From positions 1 to 64,000 of the forward strand of contig JAICSS010000012.1 in the NCBI GenBank assembly GCA_025936755.1: 64,000 nucleotides of DNA. Direction: 5' to 3'. The notes under the pieces were generated by a model, which saw only the letters and a program-made list of their open reading frames with translations, ran no database searches and had not been told where the DNA came from. Position 1 is the first letter of the stretch; each line of letters opens with the position of its first letter. The translations under genes and the position numbers were made by a program. Source of the DNA: Solirubrobacterales bacterium (GTDB taxonomy: Bacteria > Actinomycetota > Thermoleophilia > Solirubrobacterales > 70-9). Below, piece after piece: positions 7,136 through 15,493 of the stretch.

Positions 7136-8296
7136 ATGGCCAGCGTCTCGATCCGTCCCGTGCGCTCTCGCCGCGAGCTGAAGCGCTTCGTCAAGCTGCC
7201 GTTCCGCCTCCACCGCGAGAGCGAGCAGTGGGTGCCGCCGCTCGTCTTCGAGCGAATGCAGTTCCTCGACCGCAGGAAGAACCCCTGGTTCGAGCACGGC
7301 GAGGCCGAGTACTTCCTGGCCGAACGCGAAGGCGAGGCGGTGGGGCGGATCAGCGCCCACGTCGACAGCCGCTGGGACGAGTACCAGGGCGGCAGGGACG
7401 CGATGTTCGGCTTCTTCGAGGCCGACGAGGACCCGGAGGCGGTGCGGGCGCTCTTCGACGCCGCCACCGGGTGGGCGCGGGAGCGGGGTCGCGAGCGGCT
7501 GCTCGGGCCGATGGACTTCACCACCAACGACGAGATCGGGATCCTGATCGAGGGGTTCGAGCGCCAGCCGATGATCCTCGAGCCCTGGCACCCGCCCTAC
7601 TACCAGCGGCTGATCGAGGCCGAGGGTTTCGGCAAGGCGATGGACGTGCTGATGTGGGAGCTGCGGATGGGCGAGCTGAAGGAGGGGGAGAAGTTCGACC
7701 CCTCGATCCACGCGGCGGCGGAGAAGGCGCTGCACGACGAAGGGATCGCGATCCGCAACATGCGCAAGCGCGACATGGCCGCCGAGGTGCGCCGCTTCAT
7801 GGACGTCTACAACGAGGCCTGGGGCGACAACTGGGGCTTCGTCCCGATCACCGACGCCGAGGTCGAGTTCCAGGCCAAGAACCTGAAGCAGGTGATCGAC
7901 GAGGAGTGGACCTTCATGGCCGAAAAGGACGGCGAGGTGGTCGGCGCCGCCCTCACCCTGCCCGACATCAACCAGGTCCTGGCGGGGATGGGCGGGCGGC
8001 TGCTGCCCTTCGGCTGGGCAAAGTTCCTGCTCGGGAAGCGCAGGATCGACCGCCTCCGCGTCTTCGCCCTCGGGGTCAAGCACGACTACCGCCACACCGG
8101 CGTCGCCGCCGGCCTCTACCTCGAGCACATCAAGATGGCGGCGCTGCCGGACAAGATCCACTGGGGCGAGATGGGGTGGATCCTGGAGACGAACGAGCCG
8201 ATGAACCGGGCGATGGAGGGGATGGGCGGCAAGGTCGTCAAGAAGTACCGTCTTTACGAGCGATCGATTGAGGGGGGCGACCCCTCGCCCCGCTAG
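7136..8296 (+). CDS. GNAT-fold N-acyltransferase, bacterial ceramide synthase-like
   Basis: 386 residues. The N-terminal half has the pattern of a large GNAT-like family: PVRSRRELKRFVKLPFRLH, WVPPL, NPWFEHGEAEYFLAE, VGRISAHVD and LGPMDFTTNDEIGILIEGF. The C-terminal half holds a second acyl-CoA-fold region (TFMAEKDGEVVGAALTLPD, then GVKHDYRHTGVAAGLYLEH in the place of the acyl-CoA loop). Proteins of this shape, long annotated as hypothetical or N-acetyltransferase, include the bacterial ceramide synthase described in Caulobacter, which N-acylates the sphingoid base; Gram-positive ceramide producers are also known. Divergence from an SPT-like gene with a 27-base gap supports that role. A third gene of the pathway, the ceramide reductase, is not in the window. 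Family match is good; the substrate is inferred. Confidence 0.68.
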   Translation: MASVSIRPVRSRRELKRFVKLPFRLHRESEQWVPPLVFERMQFLDRRKNPWFEHGEAEYFLAEREGEAVGRISAHVDSRWDEYQGGRDAMFGFFEADEDPEAVRALFDAATGWARERGRERLLGPMDFTTNDEIGILIEGFERQPMILEPWHPPYYQRLIEAEGFGKAMDVLMWELRMGELKEGEKFDPSIHAAAEKALHDEGIAIRNMRKRDMAAEVRRFMDVYNEAWGDNWGFVPITDAEVEFQAKNLKQVIDEEWTFMAEKDGEVVGAALTLPDINQVLAGMGGRLLPFGWAKFLLGKRRIDRLRVFALGVKHDYRHTGVAAGLYLEHIKMAALPDKIHWGEMGWILETNEPMNRAMEGMGGKVVKKYRLYERSIEGGDPSPR

Positions 8297-8299
8297 AGT
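8294..8299 (+). promoter_or_regulatory. -10 element for a leaderless transcript (gene at 8307)
   Basis: TAGAGT, which includes the stop codon of the preceding gene, ends seven bases before GTG 8307; no Shine-Dalgarno sequence lies between. Confidence 0.45.
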
Positions 8300-8306
8300 C
8301 GCCCGG

Positions 8307-8636
8307 GTGAGCGAGCTGCACGTAGACGCCGAGGTCGTGGCCGAGGAAGACGCCGGCCCGGCCGAGGCGACCGACCCCGTCCGCCCGCTTCCGGTCGGCT
8401 ACGAGCCCGCCGGGGGCCCGGCGCTGCCGGCGCTGCGGCCCGAGGTGAAGACCGCCGTCCTGGCGACCGCCGGAGGTGTCCTCGCCGGCGCCGCCACCGT
8501 CGCCGCCGTGCGGGCGGTGACCGCCGCCGCCGCCAAGGCGCGGGCGCCGCGTCGCCTCGCCGGCCGCCGCCGCGAGCGTCAGAACGTCGTCGCAAGCCGG
8601 TCGTTCCTGGTCGATGTTCACCTGCTCGGTCGCTGA
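8307..8636 (+). CDS. small hypothetical protein with one hydrophobic segment
   Basis: 109 residues from GTG 8307. The first 45 residues are acidic and Pro-rich; a hydrophobic Ala/Val/Gly-rich stretch at about 48-75 could be one membrane span; an Arg-rich segment and a short hydrophobic tail (SFLVDVHLLGR) follow. No family recognised. The start is supported by the TAGAGT hexamer at -7. The end overlaps the glycosylase gene by 23 bases, so the two are probably transcribed together. Confidence 0.55.
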   Translation: MSELHVDAEVVAEEDAGPAEATDPVRPLPVGYEPAGGPALPALRPEVKTAVLATAGGVLAGAATVAAVRAVTAAAAKARAPRRLAGRRRERQNVVASRSFLVDVHLLGR

Positions 8637-9567
8637 GGCCGAGGTCCGGCCCCCTTCGCCCTACCGGCTGCCGCGGGGCAGCGCTGACAGGACGCTGCGG
8701 GTGCGGGGCGGGGTGGCGACGCGGCTGCTCCACGTCGGCGGCAGCCCGGTCCTCGTCCGCGCCTGGCAGCCGGCGCGCGAGCGGGTGCGGTTCCGCGCCG
8801 AGGCGGTCGATCCGGGCCAGGTGAAGCGCCCGCGGATTGCGATGCCGCCGTGCCCGGGGCCGGCGGGCCGGGAGCAGCTCGAGGAGGCGATCGCGGCGAT
8901 GCGCCGCGCCCTCTGGGTCGACGTCGACCTCGGCGACTTCCACCGGCGCTTCCGCCGTGACCCCCTGGTCGGGCCGCTGATCCGGCGCCGCCCTGACTTC
9001 CGCCCGCCGGGCCGGCCCTGGCCCTGGGAGGCGCTGGCGGCGGCGGTGGTGGGACAGCTGATCGAGGCCAGGCTGGCGGCCTCGATCGAGCGCCGCATCG
9101 CCGGCCGCTGGGGAGCCCGGCTGGGGGAGGGGCCCGGGGCCCTGCGCGACGTCCCCGGCCCGAGCGCGATCGCCGGCCGCGCCCCGGCCGAAATCGAGCA
9201 GATGGAGCTGGTCGGCAAACGGGCGCTGGCGCTGCGGCGGCTGGCCCGCGACGTCGCCGCCGGGCGCTGCCGGATCGAGAGCCCGGAGGGGGACCGGCGC
9301 CTGCTGGCGCTGCCGCAGATCGGCCCCTGGACGGTCCAGTGCCTCGGCCTCTTCGGCCGCAACGAGCTCGACTCGCTGCCGGCCGGCGACCTCGGCTACA
9401 TCAAGCTGGTCGGGCGCCTGGGCGGCGGCGGCCGGCGGGCGACGATCCCCGAGGTGGAAGCCTTCTACGCGCCGTACGAGCCCTACCGCGGCCTGGTCGG
9501 GACGCTGACGCTGGCGGGGCTCCACAGGCTGGTGGCGGCCGGGCCGCCGATGCGCCTCGCCGCCTGA
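8614..9567 (+). CDS. DNA-3-methyladenine glycosylase II (AlkA-like, HhH-GPD)
   Basis: 317 residues. The HhH-GPD superfamily core is clear: a helix-hairpin-helix with LLALPQIGPWTVQ (residues 230-242) and, 16 residues on, LPAGDLG with the catalytic Asp259. The N-terminal 115 residues take the place of AlkA's beta-sheet domain. AlkA-type enzymes flip out and excise alkylated purines in base excision repair. Length is close to AlkA's. ATG 8614 overlaps the small gene before it by 23 bases. Position next to a putative lipid locus says nothing about its job. An 8-oxoguanine-type substrate is less likely because no catalytic Lys or Fe-S Cys motif is present. Confidence 0.8.
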   Translation: MFTCSVAEAEVRPPSPYRLPRGSADRTLRVRGGVATRLLHVGGSPVLVRAWQPARERVRFRAEAVDPGQVKRPRIAMPPCPGPAGREQLEEAIAAMRRALWVDVDLGDFHRRFRRDPLVGPLIRRRPDFRPPGRPWPWEALAAAVVGQLIEARLAASIERRIAGRWGARLGEGPGALRDVPGPSAIAGRAPAEIEQMELVGKRALALRRLARDVAAGRCRIESPEGDRRLLALPQIGPWTVQCLGLFGRNELDSLPAGDLGYIKLVGRLGGGGRRATIPEVEAFYAPYEPYRGLVGTLTLAGLHRLVAAGPPMRLAA

Positions 9568-9627
9568 GACGGCCCCGCCCCCGCCATTCCTCAAGACCTC
9601 TGCTCCGGTCGCCGATGAGCGAGGTGG

Positions 9628-11925
9628 ATGCGCGAACCCGCCGACAGGAACTGGTCCGAAGACGAGGTCAGGGGCTTTCTCGACCAGCTCGCCGCGGGCG
9701 GGCACGACTTCCGGCGCCTGATCGAGCGCCTGCCGGTGATCGTCTACACCGCCGAGCTCGGCGAGCGCGGTCGCTGGCGCTACGTCAGCCCGCAGGTCGA
9801 GGAGATCCTCGGCTACCGGCCGGAGGACTTCGTCCGCGACCCGGGACTCTGGGTCAGCCTCCTGCACCCGCAGGACCGGGAGCGGGTGCTGGCGATCGAA
9901 ACCGAGGAGCACCTCGGCAGCCGCGACACGACGCCGCTCGAATACCGGATCCACACCCGCGACGCCACGGTCGTCTGGATCCACGACGAGGCGGTGCTGG
10001 AAGCCGACGAGGACGGCGTCCCGGTCTGGCACGGGGTCATCTACGACGTCAGCGAGCGCAAGGAGACCGAGGGGGAGCTGCAGCGGGCGCTCTCCCAGCA
10101 GGCGGTGGTCGCCCGGCTCGGCGAGCGGGCGATGCAGAACAGCGACCCGCAGGAGATGATGGAGGCGGCGACCGAGCTGATCGGCAAGGTCGACGGCGTC
10201 CACAGCGCCTGCATCTGGGAGCTCGCCCGCGACGGCCGCCGGCTCAACCTCCGCGCCGGGCTCGAGGGCGCCGTGGTCGGGGCCGGGCGCCGGGTCTCGG
10301 CCTCCCGCGACTCCCACGCCGGCGCCGCGCTGGATTCCGGCACCCACGCGATCGTCGGCGACTGGAACCGGGAGACCCGCCACACGATGCCGCCGGTGCT
10401 GCGCGTCTTCGGCGCCGCCAGCAGCCTCGCCGTCGTCATCGACGGCAAGAACAGCCCCTTCGGCGTGCTCGACGTCCACGCCACCGAGCCGCACCGCTTC
10501 AGCGCCAAGGACGTCCCCTTCGTCCAGGCCGCCGCCAACGTCCTCGCCGACGCGATCGAGCGCCACGCCGCCGACCAGGCGCTGCGCTACCGCGTCCTCC
10601 ACGACTCGCTGACGGGCCTGCCGAACCGACTCAGCTTCGTCGACGCCCTCGGCGAGTCGCTGGACAAGGCGGCGGTCTCGGGCTCCCCGGTCGGGATCCT
10701 CTTCCTCGACCTCGACCACTTCAAGCTGATCAACGACAGCCTCGGCCACCATGCCGGCGACGCCCTGCTGCGGGCGGTGGCGCCGCGGCTCCGCGCGCAC
10801 CTGCGCCCCGGCGACGTCGTCGCCCGCTTCGGCGGCGACGAGTTCGGGATCCTGATCGACCGCCTCGCCGACGAAGGCGAGGCGCTGGCGATCGCCGACC
10901 GCGTCGCCAGCGCCTTCGCCCAGCCCTTCTCGCTCGACGGCGTCGACCACTTCGTCAGCGCCAGCATCGGCGTCGCCGTCTCCCGCGCCTCCGAAGAGCG
11001 CACGGTCAACGCCGAGCTGCTGATCCGCGACGCCGACGCGGCGATGTACCGGGCCAAGGAAGGCGGCCGCGCCCGCTGCGTCCTCTTCGACGCCGAGATG
11101 CGGGCGGGGGCGATGCGGCGGCTGGAGGTCGAACGGGAGCTGCGCCACGCGGTGGAGCGGGACGAGCTGACCCTTCACTACCAGCCCGTGGTCAACCTGC
11201 GCTCGGGAGAGATGACCGGTCTGGAGGCGCTGGTCCGCTGGCGCCACCCCGAGCGGGGGATGCTCGATCCCGCCGAATTCGTCTCGATCGCCGAGGACAG
11301 CGGCCTGATCGAGCCGATCGGGCGCTGGGTCCAGGAGCACGCCTGCCGCCAGGCTCTGGAGTGGCACCAGCTGCGGCCCGACGCGCGGCCGCTCGACGTC
11401 GCCGTCAACCTCTCGGCGCGGCAGGTCGCCCACCGCGACCTGCCCGACGTCGTCGAGGAGGTGATCGCCCGCACCGGCCTCGACCCGATCCACCTGCGGC
11501 TGGAGATCACCGAGGGGGTCCTGGTCGAGGAGTCGGCGACGGCGATCTCCTCGCTGCAGCGGCTGAACGAGCTCGGCGTCCGCCTCGTCCTCGACGACTT
11601 CGGCACCGGCTACTCCTCACTCGCCTATCTGAACCGCTTCCCCTTCCACGCGCTGAAGATCGACTGCTCCTTCGTCGAGGCGCTGGGGATCGAGCAGGAG
11701 GCGACCGCGATCGTCGAGGCGATCATCGGGATGGCGCGGGCGCTCTCGCTGGAGGTGATCGCCGAGGGGGTCGAAACCGAGGTGCAGCTCTCGGAGCTGC
11801 GCCGCCTCGACTGCGACTACGCGCAGGGCCACCTCTTCCACGCGGCGATGCCCGCGCGCGAGGTCAGCCGCCTGATCGCCGAAGGGGCGCTCGGCTATTC
11901 GGGGATTTCGCCCGAGGGCAGGTAG
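9628..11925 (+). CDS. PAS-GAF-GGDEF-EAL bifunctional cyclic-di-GMP enzyme
   Basis: 765 residues, cytosolic. Order: PAS/PAC at about 30-145 (YVSPQVEEILGYRPEDF; VIYDVSERKETE), GAF at about 155-315, GGDEF at about 325-490 and EAL at about 505-755. The cyclase signature GGDEF is intact at 402-406, with the inhibitory site RPGD at 393-396. The phosphodiesterase domain has EAL (533-535), NLSARQ, LEITEG, DDFGTGYSSL and EGVET, so both activities look possible. PAS and GAF would bind a small ligand or sense redox and tune the balance. ATG 9628 has only a GAGG three bases away; an ATG at 9615 is in another frame. The 3' end overlaps the convergent ABC-transporter gene by 31 bases. Confidence 0.93.
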   Translation: MREPADRNWSEDEVRGFLDQLAAGGHDFRRLIERLPVIVYTAELGERGRWRYVSPQVEEILGYRPEDFVRDPGLWVSLLHPQDRERVLAIETEEHLGSRDTTPLEYRIHTRDATVVWIHDEAVLEADEDGVPVWHGVIYDVSERKETEGELQRALSQQAVVARLGERAMQNSDPQEMMEAATELIGKVDGVHSACIWELARDGRRLNLRAGLEGAVVGAGRRVSASRDSHAGAALDSGTHAIVGDWNRETRHTMPPVLRVFGAASSLAVVIDGKNSPFGVLDVHATEPHRFSAKDVPFVQAAANVLADAIERHAADQALRYRVLHDSLTGLPNRLSFVDALGESLDKAAVSGSPVGILFLDLDHFKLINDSLGHHAGDALLRAVAPRLRAHLRPGDVVARFGGDEFGILIDRLADEGEALAIADRVASAFAQPFSLDGVDHFVSASIGVAVSRASEERTVNAELLIRDADAAMYRAKEGGRARCVLFDAEMRAGAMRRLEVERELRHAVERDELTLHYQPVVNLRSGEMTGLEALVRWRHPERGMLDPAEFVSIAEDSGLIEPIGRWVQEHACRQALEWHQLRPDARPLDVAVNLSARQVAHRDLPDVVEEVIARTGLDPIHLRLEITEGVLVEESATAISSLQRLNELGVRLVLDDFGTGYSSLAYLNRFPFHALKIDCSFVEALGIEQEATAIVEAIIGMARALSLEVIAEGVETEVQLSELRRLDCDYAQGHLFHAAMPAREVSRLIAEGALGYSGISPEGR

Positions 11926-12914
11926 CCGTTGTCGAGCAGCTCGCTCGGGTCCGGCAGCGATTCGATCAGGCCGTTGTCCCGCATCCAGCCGGCGAAGGTC
12001 GCCCACTCCCCGGGGTCCATGTAGCCGTAGGGCCGCTTGCCGCCTTCGCCGCCGAGCAGCGGCAGCGTCGCCTTCACCTCCGCCGCGGTCAGTTTCGGTT
12101 CGAGGTCGGGGTTGGCTTCGGTGATCGCCTGCGTCGCCGCGCCGGGCTGCGCCACCGCCGCTTTGGTGCCGCGCTCCAGCGCCGCGAGGAAGAGGCGGAA
12201 CTTCTCCGGGTCTTCTTCCAGGCTCTGCCGCCGGGCCACCAGCACCAGCTCGTCGTAGGTGGGGACGCCGAGCCGGTCGACCGGGGTCACCACCGGGGCT
12301 TTGCCGCGTTCGCGCAGATCGACCCCCTCGACGTTGCTGAAGCCGCCGAGCATCGCCTGGGCCGAGCCGCCGAGCAGGGCGGGGAGGAGGCCGAAGCCGA
12401 CGTTGACCGCCTTGACGTCGTCGGGGGTCAGCTTCACCCGGGCGAGGATCGTCTTCAGGAAGGCGTCCTGGTAGGGGATCCCGGCGGTGGCGATCGTCTT
12501 GCCCTCGAGGCTGCCGATCCCTTTTATCCCCGAGCTCTTCAGCCAGATCATCGAGGTCAGCGGCCGGTCGACCAGGGCGGCGACGGCGACCACGTCGAGG
12601 CCCTCTTCCCGGGCCAGCGCCACCTCGGGCTCGTAGGAGATCGCCAGGTCGGAGCGGCCGGCGGCGACCTGCTTGATCGGCGCCGCGGGATCGGAAGGGG
12701 TCTCGATGCTGAGGTCGAGGCCGGCTTCTTCGAAGTAGCCGAGCTTCTGCGCCATGTAGATCCCGGCGTGGTCCGGGTTGGGGTAGAAGTCGAGCGTCAG
12801 GCTGAAGCCTTCGCTGGCGCCGCTGGTGTCCTCGGACTTCTCGCCGCAGGCGGCCAGGGCCAGCGCGAGGGCGAGGGCGGCGAGGGCGATCGCCCAGATC
12901 CGGTGGCGCGTCAT
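11895..12914 (-). CDS. NMT1/THI5-like ABC transporter substrate-binding lipoprotein
   Basis: 339 residues with a lipoprotein signal peptide ending in the lipobox LAAC at about residues 20-23. The mature part has the NMT1/THI5 pattern: LDFYPNPDHAGIYMAQKLGYF, then VAAGRSDLAISYEPEV, LTSMIWLKSSGI and GSLEGKTIATAG. PNPDHAGIY is typical of binding proteins for the thiamine pyrimidine precursor (ThiY-type); aliphatic sulfonate binding proteins share the fold. It is the last gene of a three-gene minus-strand operon (ATPase, permease, binding protein) with an 11-base gap. No thiamine gene or TPP riboswitch is nearby, and the divergent neighbours are a TauE-like permease and an Rrf2 regulator, so a sulfur substrate remains possible. 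Confidence 0.85.
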   Translation of the reverse strand: MTRHRIWAIALAALALALALAACGEKSEDTSGASEGFSLTLDFYPNPDHAGIYMAQKLGYFEEAGLDLSIETPSDPAAPIKQVAAGRSDLAISYEPEVALAREEGLDVVAVAALVDRPLTSMIWLKSSGIKGIGSLEGKTIATAGIPYQDAFLKTILARVKLTPDDVKAVNVGFGLLPALLGGSAQAMLGGFSNVEGVDLRERGKAPVVTPVDRLGVPTYDELVLVARRQSLEEDPEKFRLFLAALERGTKAAVAQPGAATQAITEANPDLEPKLTAAEVKATLPLLGGEGGKRPYGYMDPGEWATFAGWMRDNGLIESLPDPSELLDNGYLPSGEIPE

Positions 12915-12925
12915 CGCCAGGAGTT

Positions 12926-13678
12926 CTATCGCCAAGTGACGACGCGCCGCTCCGCGAGGGCGGCGAGGCCGATCAGGATCAGCGCCATCGCCGCGAGGAC
13001 GAACACCGCGGCGAACTGTCGGGCGACCTGGTAATTGGCGAGGTCGGACTGGATCAGGCGGCCGAGGCCGGCGTCGGCGCCGACCCACTCGGCGAAGACG
13101 GCGGCGAGGGGAGCGAAGACGACGGCGATCTTGATCCCGCTGAAGAGGCTGGGGAGCGCCGCCGGGGCTTCCACCCGCCGGAACCGCTGCCAGCGGGAGG
13201 CATCGAGGCTGCGCATCATCTTCACCGCCTCCGGGTCGGTCGAGCGCAGGCCGTCGAGCGCGTTCACGGTGATCGGGAAGAAGCAGAAGAGGGCGATGAT
13301 GAGGATCTTGGGGCCGATCCCGTAGCCGAACCAGACGAGGAGGATCGGCGAGATGACGACGATCGGGATCGTCTGCGAGGCGACTATCAGCGGGAAAGCC
13401 GCGTCGCGCAGCAGCCGCCAGCGATGCATCAGGACCGCCATCCCGACTCCGGCGATCAGTGCGCAGAGGATCCCGAGCAGGATCTCGCGCAGGGTGACCC
13501 AGGCGTTTTCGGCCAGCAGCCCGCGGTTCTCCCAGAGCGCGGCGGCGATTTCGGACGGCGAGGGGACGAGGAAGTCCTCGAGGTTGAGCGCGTTGGCGAT
13601 CGCGCCGGTCGAGGCGGCGATCTGCCAGGCGCCGAGCAGCAGCGCGATCAGCCCCAGCGGCAGCAGCCAGCGCCTCAT
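12926..13678 (-). CDS. ABC transporter permease (BPD inner-membrane, ThiX/SsuC-like)
   Basis: 250 residues with six hydrophobic segments. The EAA-type cytoplasmic loop that contacts the ATPase is visible as MMRSLDASRWQRFRRVEAPAALPSLFSGIKIA at about residues 165-196. VPSPSEIAAALWE near the N-terminus is typical of the SsuC/TauC/ThiX permease family. ATG 13678 overlaps the TGA of the ATPase gene (ATGA), so translation is coupled. The binding protein follows after 11 bases. It forms the channel of the importer described for the neighbouring genes. Confidence 0.9.
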   Translation of the reverse strand: MRRWLLPLGLIALLLGAWQIAASTGAIANALNLEDFLVPSPSEIAAALWENRGLLAENAWVTLREILLGILCALIAGVGMAVLMHRWRLLRDAAFPLIVASQTIPIVVISPILLVWFGYGIGPKILIIALFCFFPITVNALDGLRSTDPEAVKMMRSLDASRWQRFRRVEAPAALPSLFSGIKIAVVFAPLAAVFAEWVGADAGLGRLIQSDLANYQVARQFAAVFVLAAMALILIGLAALAERRVVTWR

Positions 13679-14427
13679 CGCGATCCATCCCGCAGCGCCC
13701 GCATCGCCTCCTCGCGGGCGGCGACGAACTCGGGGGCGGTGACGGCGGCGTCGCGCTCGGGGGCGCGGGGGTGGGGGGCGGCCAGCTCGGCGACGATCCG
13801 GGCGGGCCGGGCCGAGAGCACGGCGACCCGGTCGCAGAGGTAGAGCGCCTCCTCGACGTCGTGGGTGACGAGGACGACGGTGCGGGGGTCGGTGCGCAGG
13901 GCCGCCGCCAGCCACTCCTGCATCTCGGCCCGGGTGATCGCGTCGAGGGCGGCGAAGGGCTCGTCCAGGGCCAGCACCGGCTTGCCGGCGATCAGGGTGC
14001 GGAGGAAGGCGACGCGCTGCCGCATCCCGCCCGACAGCTCGTCCGGGCGGGAGGCTTCGAAGCCGGCGAGGCCGAAGCGCTCGAAGAGACCGGCGGCGGT
14101 GCCTCGCGCCTGGCGCCGCCCCATCCCCCGGTTGCGCAGCGCCAGGGCGGCGTTGTCGATCGCCGAGTACCAGGGCAGCAGCAGGTCGCTCTGGGGCATG
14201 AAGGCGCAGCGGCCGAGCCGCCCCTCGCCGTCGCTGGCGCCGCCGATCGAGATCGTCCCGGCGCCCGGATCCTGGAGGCCGCAGATCAGCTCCAGCAGGG
14301 TCGACTTACCGCAGCCGGAGGGGCCGACGAGGCCGAGCACCCCGTGCGCCTCCCCTGCCAGGGAAAGCGAGTCGAGGGTGCGCAGGTCGCCGTAGGAGTG
14401 CGACACCCCCGCAATTTCGAGCCGCAT
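13675..14427 (-). CDS. ABC transporter ATP-binding protein (ThiZ/SsuB-like)
   Basis: 250 residues with all ABC motifs: Walker A GPSGCGKST, Q-loop in FMPQSDLL, signature LSGGMRQR, Walker B VLALDEPFAALD and H-loop VTHD. LDAITRAEMQEWL after Walker B is usual in the nitrate/sulfonate/thiamine-precursor group. First gene of the importer operon. ATG 14427 was chosen over an in-frame ATG 108 bases upstream because the ABC domain begins at once and the upstream stretch is not ATPase-like. It is divergent from the TauE-like gene, with 95 bases between them holding two hairpins. Confidence 0.9.
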   Translation of the reverse strand: MRLEIAGVSHSYGDLRTLDSLSLAGEAHGVLGLVGPSGCGKSTLLELICGLQDPGAGTISIGGASDGEGRLGRCAFMPQSDLLLPWYSAIDNAALALRNRGMGRRQARGTAAGLFERFGLAGFEASRPDELSGGMRQRVAFLRTLIAGKPVLALDEPFAALDAITRAEMQEWLAAALRTDPRTVVLVTHDVEEALYLCDRVAVLSARPARIVAELAAPHPRAPERDAAVTAPEFVAAREEAMRALRDGSR

Positions 14428-14453
14428 CCTGGTATCCTGGCGCACTCCGCACT

Positions 14454-14472
14454 CCTGACCAAGAAGGTCAGG
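14454..14472. repeat. inverted repeat CCTGACC-N5-GGTCAGG in a divergent promoter region
   Basis: Seven-base perfect arms (14454-14460, 14466-14472) lie midway between the ABC importer and TauE-like start codons. A second near-perfect hairpin (GTTCC...GGAAC, 14492-14510) follows directly. Either may be an operator; the Rrf2 product encoded downstream is a candidate ligand. Confidence 0.5.
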
Positions 14473-14522
14473 AAAGTCGAAATCCAGGGAAGTTCCCGCG
14501 GACGCGGAACCAGGAGCAATCA

Positions 14523-15479
14523 ATGGACCCGGCAATCGTCCTCTTCGGATTGGGCATCGGCGTACTCGTCGGCATGACCGGCATGGGCGGAGGCTCGCTG
14601 ATGACCCCGCTGCTGATCCTCATCTTCGGCATCCAGCCGACGACCGCGATCGGCACCGACATCTTCTACTCGGCCGTGACCAAGACCGTCGGCGGCTGGC
14701 GCCACTTCCGGATGAAGACGGTGAACATGGAGCTGGTCAAATGGCTGGCGCTCGGCAGCGTCCCCTCCGCCGTCGCCGGCGTCGCTCTCGTCTCCTGGCT
14801 GCAGACGCAGGTCGGGGAAGACCGGCTCGACGAACTCGTCTACGCGGTCCTCGGCGGCACCCTGCTGATGGTCGGGGTCATCACCCTCGCCCGGGCCCTG
14901 ATCCTGCGCAGCCTGATCGACGAGCGCGACCGCTTCGACGTCGAGCGCCGCCACAAGGTCGCCGCGGTCGCGATCGGCGCCACGACCGGTTTCGTGATCG
15001 GCGTCACCTCGGCCGGCTCGGGCACGGTGATCGCGATCCTGCTGATCGCCGTCTACCGGCTGGCGCCGAAAAAGGTCGTCGGCACCGACGTCTTCCACGC
15101 CGCGATCCTGCTCTGGGCCGCCGGGATCGCCCACTGGATCGGCGGCAACGTCGACTTCGTCCTCGCCGGCAACATCCTCCTGGGATCGGTGCCGGGCGTG
15201 ATCATCGGCGCCGCGCTGTCCGACAGGGCGCCGCAGGGCTTCATCCGCACCGCCCTCGGCCTCGTCCTCGTCGGCTCGGGCATCGTCACGGTCCAGAAGG
15301 GCGACCCGTCGGTCTGGCCGATCGCGGCCGGCGTCGCCGCGATCGGGCTCGGCCTGGTCCTCTACGCGCCGCACTGGCTCAACCGCCGCCGCGAGGCCCA
15401 GCGCCTCGAAGAAGAGGACCTGGAGCGACAAGAGCCTGATCAGGCAGGGGCGCTCGGCCGCACCCTGCCCGCCGACTGA
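14523..15479 (+). CDS. TauE/SafE (DUF81) family membrane permease
   Basis: 318 residues with about eight hydrophobic helices in two related halves, each starting with the family's Gly-rich pattern: GIGVLVGMTGMGGGSLMTPLL near the N-terminus and GFVIGVTSAGSGTVIAILL at about residue 158, each followed by a GTDIF/GTDVFHA motif. TauE/SafE proteins export sulfite, sulfoacetate or related anions. The start has AGGAG six bases upstream. The next gene, 12 bases on, is an Rrf2-type regulator, and the divergent operon is an ABC importer of the sulfonate/thiamine-precursor type. Together they look like a sulfur-handling locus, though no oxidase or sulfonatase is present to prove it. Residues 140-152 form a charged cytoplasmic loop. 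Confidence 0.87.
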   Translation: MDPAIVLFGLGIGVLVGMTGMGGGSLMTPLLILIFGIQPTTAIGTDIFYSAVTKTVGGWRHFRMKTVNMELVKWLALGSVPSAVAGVALVSWLQTQVGEDRLDELVYAVLGGTLLMVGVITLARALILRSLIDERDRFDVERRHKVAAVAIGATTGFVIGVTSAGSGTVIAILLIAVYRLAPKKVVGTDVFHAAILLWAAGIAHWIGGNVDFVLAGNILLGSVPGVIIGAALSDRAPQGFIRTALGLVLVGSGIVTVQKGDPSVWPIAAGVAAIGLGLVLYAPHWLNRRREAQRLEEEDLERQEPDQAGALGRTLPAD

Positions 15480-15493
15480 TTTACTAGATAAAT
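15479..15493. promoter_or_regulatory. AT-rich palindrome over the Rrf2 start codon
   Basis: ATTTA-CTAGA-TAAAT spans the TauE stop and the first bases of the Rrf2 ATG. It is the only such AT-rich block nearby, and Rrf2 proteins often bind AT-rich dyads, so autoregulation is plausible. Confidence 0.4.

Noticed and set aside
14428-14522. TPP riboswitch for the NMT1/THI5-type importer
   Set aside because: The leader is too short and lacks CTGAGA and the other thi-box elements.
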